Positions 55,120 through 64,000 of a stretch of DNA of 64,000 bases are shown one piece after another. Each line of letters starts with the position of its first letter. The stretch's first letter is position 1. The position numbers and the translations under genes are program-made. Under the pieces are notes generated by a model that ran no database searches, had not been told where the DNA came from, and was given only the letters and a program-made list of their open reading frames with translations. Source of the DNA: Magicicada septendecula (lineage: Eukaryota > Arthropoda > Insecta > Hemiptera > Cicadidae); contig CM068367.1 in NCBI GenBank assembly GCA_034769895.1, positions 1,318,583,286 through 1,318,647,285 on the forward strand, read 5' to 3'.

Positions 55120-55400
55120 AAATATTGGTATGGAGAACCATACATGACTTCCATATTCTAAGAATTATAATTAAAATAATTTTCGAAATGAAATATTACC
55201 ATAGAAACTACTTCTTTCTACTTACTGCTTCAGCCTTAACCACAGTACTGTGGTCACTAACATATACCACCTCACGTTATCGCACTCGATTTTCACTGAT
55301 GATGGAAGTCGATGGCATTGCCGAAAAGTCTGGTTTTGTAGAAAACATTGGACTACGGCCAAATATCCCGGGAAGGAATTTTAACAAGAACTACTTCTTT
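55120..55400 (+). repeat. PLE terminal-repeat copy
   Basis: GGTATGGAGAACCATACATG at 55131, then AGCCTTAACCACAGTACTGT, TATnCCACCTCACGTTATCG and CTACGGCCAAATATCCCGGG (about 55352), parallel to 25170-25335. It contains a 14-bp palindrome CCACAGTACTGTGG (about 55238-55251). Confidence 0.65.
55293..55333 (+). ncRNA. Hammerhead-ribozyme-like motif in PLE copy
   Basis: An exact CUGAUGA (55296-55302), a GG/CC-closed helix II, GAAA (55323-55326), then AGUC, where the homologous copy at 25260 has ACGUC. Helix I UCA/UGG pairs with one G-U. Here the core box is intact but the helix III palindrome is damaged, the reverse of the 25233 copy. Confidence 0.45.
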
Positions 55401-55925
55401 GTTGCCGATAACGTTGTACACATATTTATAAAAAATATGCATAAAATTAATGGCTTGTATAAGTTAATGATTGATCTCCATTAAGTAGTTCTCAAGTTTC
55501 CAAAGTTTTAATATTATGATGTCCGTAATTAAAACATCAGAGCAGGTTTAGTGTGTATGAGGGTACAACGTTGGCCAAATTTTTCAACATTTCCTATTGA
55601 GCGTTGCTTAGAATAAAGCTGTGAATCTACAGTGTACGTTTCACAGAACAAACACGCGGAAAAGAAGGAGCGCTCCGAAGTCACTCATGGACCCTCAGCA
55701 TCTTGCAGAGGGTTCATTCCCTAAAGACGAAAAGTCTGTCTATGAATCGTTCCTCTGTAAACACGTGCAGTTACACTGCCCAGCGATCCACAGGAAGCAA
55801 ATCGCTATCCACTCTGGACACTTTTTCGGCTTGCATGCGTTATGTTGGTATGGGTTCAGCACTTTCCATTTAAAAAGCGTGCAAATGTAAGAAAATAAAC
55901 ATAAATGAGGCCAGAAATAACGCGA

Positions 55926-55928
<3 letters not shown>
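55401..55928. other. Unassigned stretch
   Basis: An 89-codon frame (55621-55890) has no recognised motif. Confidence 0.3.

Positions 55929-55964
<36 letters not shown>
55929..55964. repeat. (TG)n microsatellite
   Basis: An uninterrupted run of about 18 GT dinucleotides. The His-Thr frames across it are artefacts. Confidence 0.95.
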
Positions 55965-55965
<1 letters not shown>

Positions 55966-56164
55966 TTCCCTGCCTTTTTACTGCGGTAGTCATAATAATA
56001 AAATGGAAACGTAAACAGTACATAACTGAGATATGCTTGCCTGCCAAGCACGATATATTTTCTCTTATACATGATTTACATTAAAAAGAAAAAATTATAA
56101 TTTTATTGCCTGGCAACAAAACTATTTTATTTTCAACAATTACCATTGTTTGAAAAAGTTTAAA

Positions 56165-57021
56165 TGAATTTTCAAATACTTTACTCTTGTTAAAACGTAA
56201 AAGGTTGCAGGTAAACTACCCCTTCCCCTTAACCGATCTTCACCAAAATCAAAATTGCTAGAGTCCTCTACAATTCACTGACGTATGCAAAAAATTATTT
56301 GATTCTGTTTGAATTTGCAGCAGTTATCGTTTACCATAGAAAATACGCTTGATAAAAAACGTTGCAGGTAAACTACCCCTTCCCCTCAATCGATCTTCAC
56401 CAAAAACAATAGATCTTGAGTACTCTACAAATCAGGGCCGTATGCAAAAAATTATTTGATTCTGTTTGAATTTGCGGCTGTTATCGTTTGCCATAGAAAA
56501 TACCCTTGTTAAAAAAACGTTGCAGGTAAACTACCCCTTTCCCTTAACTGATCTTCACCAAAAACAATAGATCTTGAGAACTCTACAATTTAGGGCTGTA
56601 TGCAAATAATCTTTTGATTCTGTTTGAATTTGCGGCTGTTATCGTTTGCCATAGGAAATACCCTTGTTAAAACATAAAACGTTACAGGTAAACTACCCCT
56701 TTCCCTTAACCGATCTTTACCAAAAACAATAGGTCTTGAGATCTCCACAATTCAGGGCTGTATGCGAAACATTATTTGATTCTGTTTGAATTTGCGGCTG
56801 TTATCGTTTGCCAAAAAACATTTCCCTTGATAAAAAAAACCGTTGCTGGTAAACTACCCCTTTCCCTCAACCGATCTTCACCAAAAACAATTGGTCGTGA
56901 GTACTCTGCAAATTAGGGGTGTATACAAAAAATTATTTGATTCTGTTTGAATTTGCGGCAGTTATCGTTTTCCAAAAAAAAAATAGAAAATCTACACACA
57001 GATAGACACACAGACACACAG

Positions 57022-57053
<32 letters not shown>

Positions 57054-57090
57054 TTTTCGGAAAACGACTTTTTTTTCATGTTTTGAGTGT
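56165..57090 (+). repeat. Tandem array of five about 160-bp units plus (CA)n
   Basis: GGTAAACTACCCC recurs at about 56209, 56366, 56524, 56686 and 56847, a period of 157-162 bp. Each unit has CCGATCTTCACC (or a variant), CTTGAGTnCTCnACAA, ATTTGATTCTGTTTGAATTT and CnGTTATCGTTT. The array ends in CA repeats (56994-57052) and a TTTTTTCATGTTTTGAGTGT terminal block. A one-to-two unit relative is at 49800-50420. Confidence 0.85.
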
Positions 57091-57883
57091 AGTACAATCA
57101 GAATCTGCAATAATCTCGAACACGATTTTTTTTGCCATCACCATACTTCCATTTCCTTAAGGAATATGGAAGTAATAAAACACTGAGCGGTGTAAACTTT
57201 TGATGTTAAGAAGGCTTTATCACCCTAATTTATCAGTTAACCCCTCTATTCAGACTCCCTCCATAATAATATTATTTACTTCATGCTGTTTGCCCTAGAA
57301 TCTGTGACCGTCCTCAGAAGCTAAAATCATAAAGCTATAATCAGAAGCTAAAGCTCAATAAAAAAAATTATATAGAACAAAATACTGGTAATATATAAAA
57401 AATTATTATTAAAATATTAGCATAATAACGAAAGTCTTAAAAATATTAGGAAAAACATATAAGAATAAATTACAAAAGAAAGTAAAATAAAATGAATCTT
57501 TACTTGTGAGTGGCGCTTGACAGTCCCTGTTGAAAGATCTAACAACGGCCGGACAGCGTCATGGAGTCAGTATTACGATTGAGGCGGTCCAAATAGAGCT
57601 GATAGAAATCATTCATCGCTTAGGAGTTTTGAAGTACTCTAATTTATGTGATTTGTGTAATTAATTTGCGTTAGCTCGAGCTAGTATGCTAACATGTCAA
57701 AACTTTCAACCTACCAGGTTTACGCCTACAACTTTTAAAAACAATTCGCTCAACATTTTAACCTTTGCAGTGTAGTCTAACATTATTCTTATCAAACTAA
57801 ACACTGTACAATTTTGATCGGATCTGTATTTGCTCGAATTGACCTTGCCTGTATCTATCTATCATTTGAAATTTTGGTCCAGT
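57091..57883. other. Unassigned stretch
   Basis: No recognised feature. Confidence 0.3.
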
Positions 57884-57885
57884 TA

Positions 57886-59051
57886 CATTGCGAGGCTGTC
57901 TGAAAAGTTCTCAACTAACAATAAAAGAACAAATTTATAATTTCAAAAATATTTTTATTTTCCAACACAATCTCCTTTTAGCATAACACGTTTATTCCAG
58001 CGATGTTCCATTACCACTATGCCGTCCCTAAAGTGGTTTTCTGTAAGGTGTGCAAAAAATACTCGTCTACAGTTGAAATCAACTCTTGATCCGATAAAAA
58101 ACGCTGACCAGCGAAAAAGAGTTTGAGTTTTGGGAAAAGATGGAAGTCTGAGGGAGCCAAATCTGGGGAATAGTAGAACCAATCTGGGGGGATGTTCCAA
58201 CAATTCATAGCGGAGATCTCTTAATTTTCCCACTGCCAAAACACTTTTCTTGGCAGGTACACTGTCTTGGTGAAAACGAGTATTTTCGTCTGCAAACCTT
58301 TTTTTACGAAATGTTTCGTCTAATTTCAGTAAGAAGTTTGAGTTATATTTCCCGGTTATTGTTACACCCTTTTCAAGGTAATCGATGTACAAAACATATT
58401 TAGCGTCCCAAATCACAGGTGTCATCCATCAAAAATCTGCTTTGTTCTTATTAAAACGTTCCAAGCACTGTTCAAATATTTTCATGCGCATGCGTTTGAT
58501 CTGCTGTAAGCAAGAACGGCACCCACCTAGCACAAAGCTTTTTCATATGGAATTCCTCATGTAAAATGTGTCCGACACGTTCTCTTAAAATGCCTATAGT
58601 CTCAGCAATTCCGTGCACTTTAATTTGGCAATCGTTTAAAACCATGTTATGCACTTTTTTGACGGATTCCGGAGTTGTTGCCGTTTTCGGACGTCCTTAT
58701 GCGGATCTTCTTCCAGGCTGGTACGACTAAGTTTAAACTCGGCAGCCCATTTTTTACTGTTGAAGATAAAGGAGAAGAGCCCCTATACACTTTAACACAC
58801 TTTGAATAAATTTCACTTGCTGTTAAACCTTTTTTCGTAAAGAATTTTGTGACCGCACGATACTCAATTTTGCTCCATTTTAAGGAATACAGAACACTTC
58901 TGTTTCAAACGGCTGTATAATACAAATTGTTTCGTAGAATGACCAGAAATTACACACATGCTAACAATAGATGTAGTACCAATATATGAAAAAAATTTGC
59001 TATAGTGCTGCCGCCTATGGTCGAGGCCGAGAACTTTTCAGACTGCCCGCG
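57886..59051 (-). mobile_element. Mariner element, minus strand, with TIRs
   Basis: It lies between TA dinucleotides (57884-57885 and 59052-59053). Inverted ends share GTCTGAAAAGTTCTC (left, about 57898) and its complement GAGAACTTTTCAGAC (about 59029). At 1,166 bp it is about 130 bp shorter than typical mariners because of an internal deletion. Confidence 0.8.
57952..58905 (-). pseudogene. Mariner transposase gene, deleted and frameshifted
   Basis: Minus strand from about 58885: KIEYRAVTKFFTKKGLTASE (first helix-turn-helix), then in another frame WAAEFKLSRTSLEEDP, VHGIAETIGILRERVGHILH, and FNKNKADF. It then jumps to WDAKYVLYIDYLEKGVTITG: roughly 45-50 codons with the first catalytic aspartate (DETW block) are missing. 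The second aspartate is kept in FHQDSVPAKKSV. The third lies in SPDLAPSDFHLFPKLK in the frame at 58208-58017. The C-terminus HFRDGIVVMEHRWNK and GDCVGK ends at 57955. Typical mariner transposase is about 345 residues. At least three frame changes make this copy dead. Confidence 0.8.
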
Positions 59052-59053
59052 TA

Positions 59054-62000
59054 CATTGTATTTTGTCAGTTCTTATCAGTTCCCGTCAACGTCAATCTCA
59101 ATTTCAATCACTCTAATTTTTTTCGTGTAGATTGTATATTATTCTTTGTACTATAAGAGAGGTATATTTCACTATTTTACTGTAGTTTTCACATACAGTA
59201 AAACTCGTCCCTGACAGGATTTTAGAATCAACGTATATCAGATTATATTGTTGTTTTTGCTGCTGTATCTTTTAGGGTGCTACGTCTAAAGCGCCCATGA
59301 TACTTCCGCCTCATGGGTGGATATCCTTTAGGGTTCTGAGAGCGCGCAGAGCCCAGTTTGGTGGACATGAAATCAATTCGTTCAAGACGATGAGTTCGAT
59401 GGATTTGAATTCGACACACCGTTTGTGAGGAGGCAGAGCAGAGCACTCCTTACTGCCCCTACGAACCGTCTTGCCTGAATGTATTCTCATCAAACAATCA
59501 TTGATGTCATACAAAAGGTATAGTAAGATGCTAATTAAATAGAGGTGAGCTACAAGTAAACAATAAAAATTAGAATTCAAGTCACTTAAATGATTTTATT
59601 TTTAAGCGACTTTAATCCATATCGATTAATGTTATTCCATACTGGAAATTTGATTCGTGGTTTCACAGCGCTGGGGGAGAAAAAATAATGTTTATTGTCT
59701 TTTTTACTCCGTTTTTTAATTACATTCTAAAGACTCAATGAAGTTTTTCATTACGTTTTTTCAATCACGTACAAGTTACTATCAATATTTTTCTCGCTAA
59801 ATATAAACAAAAGATTTTAATAAAAATTAAATTATTCAAATTATACCTTATCGTTTGACTTTTATGTAGCCGGAAAGTAATTCACAAAGAATTTTATTAG
59901 GTTACCTTTGTAAATAAGAAATTATTAAATGAAACTTCATAATATTTCCTTTAGGTTTAATGTCAACGTAGGTCAGTCACATTCAGGAAAACCGTAGGTG
60001 TGATTAGCCCGAACGCCTTCAGGTGAATCTGATACGTGTTATTGAATAGAGTCCTGACCATTACGCGACCTGGACTACTATTTGTTTAACGATAAATGAA
60101 TTCCGTTGCTATTTAGACAACATGAGTAAATCCCGCAGGACGGTTTGGCACATGGTTAGAAAACTGACATATAACATAATAATACTGATACTTCTCGTCA
60201 ACATTACGTCACATATTCAGGTGAGTTTGGATGACTACATATAGCGGTGGTGTGATAACTGTCAACCAGTTGACGTCCGCGTTAGTTGAGTTTGGGAGTG
60301 CTGCGAAATAGGTGCACATTCGATATAACTGTATTTGATGACAGTAGCGGGTGATATTACGTAGCGGTATATAATGTTAAATCATATCCTGCGCGAACTA
60401 TCGTGATTAATTAACTTTGGTGACCCCTATTGTTTGTGTATACTTCATATTAGGCATTCGTTTAACTGGAACTAGTAGACACCAAAACTAGAATAACAAT
60501 GACTAAAACATGAGTGTCATTATTATATTGAAAAGTTTTATTACAAATTTTGAGTGTTGATTTCTCTGGTGTAAAATAATTTGATCCACAGTTTTTAGAT
60601 CACAATCCATTCGATTATCGTAAACAACGTTTTATTTTTCTGCCACAAAAATGTTTAGTATTATTTTAATTTATGTTAAGCGCTGTTACAAAGCTGTATG
60701 TTAAAAGCTCTGAGTTGCTTTGCAGCTACAGATCTCAGTTTATAAGCAAGGCCGGTGGTGCGTGCGGTCACAGCAACTGAACAGTGGGTTCGTCAAACTA
60801 AACACCCACAGAGATTCGTAAGCGAAACCGGGAAAGAACCGAATTTTTACGACTATAACCGACACCCCTTTCCTCTGTTAATGTATCAGCAGGCTGTACT
60901 CCGAACGGCAGATAGTATTGATGTTACTCCTTCGTGTTTACGGTTTCTAGATCCAAACAAAATCTCTGGTACGATTTACTTTGCTTCAAGGTATCAGAGA
61001 CTACATTTATCTTAGTTATCTAAGGCAAAAATAGTACTCTTCCACGATCACCTGAAAAATTATGTGTATCAAGGTTTTCACTTGTCCTGTCGTCATATAG
61101 ACTTGTTAATGGCTTAACAATTTGGTTATTCGTCTCTGTCCTCTTCATATTATGTATTCGTAATGAACGACGAGTTCTTATTAAAAAAATATATTGTTTC
61201 TATCCTAGCCACTATTTATCTTAGAGGCACGTCGTTTCCATCAGTGACAGATTTATACACAAATATATACATATTTTGAAATAGATTACAGTAAACAAAT
61301 ACGTAACGTTTTGTAATGTATAAAAAGTGCACAATAACTGGAAATCGAGCAAGTCCAATACCCATGTTCATTTATTTTGCCTCTGTAATACATGTAGTAC
61401 TGTTAATAGCTTATGTTATTGGCACCTACAGTTTGGGTTAAATAGGCTTGGAGTAAGTATAAACAGTCCTGGAGCACTTAGACTAATCTAAGCGATTTCA
61501 TTGTTTATTATATTACAGATGCAAATAATATAAATCCATTTGAGAAATTATGGTGACTATAAAATTCAAGCCTGGTAAAATTTCATTAAAAACTAGCATT
61601 ACTTGTAAAAAAATTTATGAGTTTCACTTTATAAATTAAGTAAGCGTTGATTTAGCGTTACTTGTTTTTGGCTGGATGGAGCTACGGTATTATTGAATAG
61701 ACAACGATTTCGTTTGTTTCGCTTACTGCAAAGCTATGCGGCTCGTAGTAAAGCACAAACGATTGAACATGTTTCCCAATGCAAGACAATTACCAAATGC
61801 GAATACGAACATATTTTGATACCATTAATAATTAGTACTTAGACAAAAGCATTATAAAGTTTTACCTTAACCTTACGAATTTTTTTTTATTAAAGTAAAT
61901 TTGTAATGACTAATGTAGTCAGTATGGTAGACATTTCTTTGCATAAATACTCGTTTGCAGGTTTCAAGCAGTAAAGACATATATGTATTGAAAATTAATA

Positions 62001-62508
62001 AATTTTGTACTTTTTATTTGTATTAAAAACTAATATTTTATGAAAGTATTGTTTTTGATATTTTTATGACAATTTCGTGAATTCCATCGCTTACTAAAAT
62101 CCTTTAAAAATATGTGAACACTAGTGTACGATACGTGAACATTAATTAAATATTTTCACTGTCTGAACCAACAGTACTGACTGTGGATAGGACTTCAGTG
62201 TTTTCGAGGAGTTATTGGGACACCGATTTGCGTTGCACCGGTCATTACGAATACACGCTGCTGCATAGTTTATAGATCACGACGAAAACGAAGAACACTC
62301 TTCAATCGAAAGGCAATGAAGTTATTTGTCCAATAAAAAAAATTAATAAAGGTTAATTGACATAGAACCTGTTCAACAGATTTAATAACCCACTTCTACT
62401 CGATACTTCCGTTTTATCATATAACTTAAAAATTAAATATTTTTGAGATCTGACACAAAGTAATTCATATAATTAAATATTCCTACTTCGTGATAAAATA
62501 AAAAAGTA
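59054..62508. other. Unassigned region with two orphan frames
   Basis: No recognised gene in about 3.4 kb. Minus-strand frames at 59243-59446 and 59311-59580 overlap in a slightly GC-richer patch (59280-59470). A plus-strand 86-codon frame at 60755-61015 reads FYDYNRHPFPLLMYQQAV and DVTPSCLRFLDPNKIS, without a family I know. A GTCAACCAGTTGAC palindrome is at about 60257-60270. These could be short exons or decayed transposon pieces. Confidence 0.25.
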
Positions 62509-62724
62509 TTATTATTATTATTATTATTATTAAACGGGTCTTCCAATTATTCCTACATCCTTCCAATCCAACACTGCTTCATAAAAGGCGAGTGTGATAG
62601 AACGCGTTTCCAACCTCGCTGTATCACACTTGACTGCAAAATGTGTTATCAACAAACAAGTCGAGGCTGTTAATGTACAGGTTGCCAAACTCAGTATACC
62701 TATCAACTGGATTACACGCACTTA
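62509..62724 (-). pseudogene. Possible retrotransposon tail ending in (TAA)n
   Basis: A minus-strand frame (62721 to 62530) ends AFYEAVLDWKDVGIIGRPV, and its TAA stop is the first triplet of a (TAA)8-9 tract at 62509-62532. A coding end running straight into a TAA repeat is typical of I-like and some other non-LTR elements. The peptide itself is not one I recognise, and its N-terminal part looks like a hydrophobic leader. Confidence 0.3.
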
Positions 62725-64000
62725 TATGTTCACCATAAGAACGCGTAGATGTTCATATATAAGAACACGTAGCTGGGAATTCTTAAATCGATGACATGGG
62801 TAATCCACTAGGTCTACAAAGAACTCGTAAAAAAAAAATAGGCCAAAGTGAGTTCCTCTTGTCGAGACTAGAATTAATATGTACATAAATAATAATAACA
62901 TTTAACAATACAAACAGTACCAATAATAATTTGTGTATGTTGACTATGGAATGAAAGTTTCATCGTCTTCATCATCTTCACTGTTTTCTTAACATCATTA
63001 TATATTATCCGTATTAGGCAATTCTATGTTACGACGTTTCGGGTGGCATATATGAACACCAGTGTCTCGACCTAATGCATGATCACATTAAACGTGCAAA
63101 ATTGCGTAGCCGTGTAATAAAATATTATTGCGATTATGGAAAAATGCAAAAATTTACAAACGGCTAATGGCCACTGTATTTTAAAATGTCTGGCTAGGCT
63201 AAAATATTGACCGTATAATTAACACACTATAAACTTTTTTAAATTTTACAAAGATTACCGATTACCAAGTGATACGCGTATTTACTAGTAGAAATATCTG
63301 TAATATAATAGAATGTGCTGTAATGTGTGTGTATATTATGTATTCATGTAATAATTTTAATTGGCGTCAATAATTAGTAACAAATTACGCTTGTAAGTGA
63401 CAAGATGTACCACTACTTCTAAAACTACGTGGTTTGTCATCTGTCAAGATATTAGTCCGATGTTATACGTCTCAGACCTTTCATATTCTTACAGCAGTAA
63501 CACTACATTCTTGTGGCAGTTTCCTTCACTTCATGTTTCTTGGGGTTTCTACACAATTATTCTACAGTATAATTAACTTTTAAGGGGAGAGTAGCACTTT
63601 TTCATTCCTATGTAATTTAAATGGCAGTTTTAGCTACACTTAGGTACCATTATTTTGAAAACTATTAAAGCTAGGTCATTGAAATTTTTACAAAATCACA
63701 CTAAAACAGCAATGAATAAGATGTACTAATATTAGAACTATCTTTGTGAAACAAACATTTCTATTAAAAAGTTTTTTGTTTATTTCTAGTTTTCTGGATA
63801 AATGAAAAAACAAATTTTATTTTCCATTCTTATTGGCAGTTTAAGATTAATAATGATCATTCTAGTACACTTTATAAACATAATGGTATTACATATCCAC
63901 AAAAAGTTGCAAGTCAATATGTCCACTCAGTCTTGAAAAAAGTGTACCTAATTACAAAAAAAAAAAAACATTTTCGGAAAAACGCAATTGAAAGTAAAAC
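62725..64000. other. Unassigned AT-rich flank
   Basis: No gene or named repeat. A near-duplication TAAGAACGCGTAG / TAAGAACACGTAG lies at about 62738-62772. Confidence 0.35.

Noticed and set aside
55740..57186. His-Thr repeat proteins
   Set aside because: They are translations of TG/CA microsatellites at 55929-55964 and 56994-57052.

Overview
The window looks like repeat-dominated, AT-rich DNA (about one third G+C by eye) from an insect. Its non-LTR retrotransposons (Jockey, R1 clade and RTE-like tails), mariner and hAT transposons, Penelope-like pieces and LTR elements suit a large polyneopteran genome such as a cockroach, termite or stick insect; that assignment is inference. I could not recognise any host protein-coding exon, tRNA or rRNA. 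Nearly every interpretable reading frame is a decayed mobile-element gene.

Layout. 0.9-4.8 kb: a foldback element whose left arm was split by a 5'-truncated Jockey element (11-bp target duplications, poly-A). 5.7-8.9 kb: retrotransposon 3' ends, including an R1-clade copy and an RTE-like copy. 9-10.1 kb: a 227-bp hairpin nested in a short repeat, and a hammerhead-like motif. 10.4-18.1 kb: three R1-clade copies on the minus strand, one nearly complete for ORF2, all bordered by TAA-type microsatellites, plus an A-rich block and a promoter-like cluster. 18.7-25.3 kb: a solo LTR, an RT tail, an arthropod-type interspersed repeat with an internal duplication, a T-rich block and a Penelope-like (GIY-YIG) fragment. 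27-31.1 kb: a retrotransposon leader, a deleted hAT and a palindromic mariner. 32.4-38.7 kb: a 14-copy 35-bp satellite, a solo LTR with a TATA/Inr/DPE promoter, and a 5-kb non-coding LTR element with 1.5-kb LTRs. 39-46.7 kb: second copies of the repeats, and compositionally skewed A-rich and T-rich blocks. 48.9-59.1 kb: a 495-bp foldback with hammerhead-like arms, a 160-bp tandem family, a CpG-rich duplicated segment, an 89-nt hairpin and two mariners. 59.1-64 kb: mostly unidentified.

How the parts work together: there is no operon or pathway here, only a history of nested insertion. The best recurrent unexplained signal is a hammerhead-ribozyme-like core with a self-complementary helix III. 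It appears in Penelope-related copies and in two different foldback hairpins.
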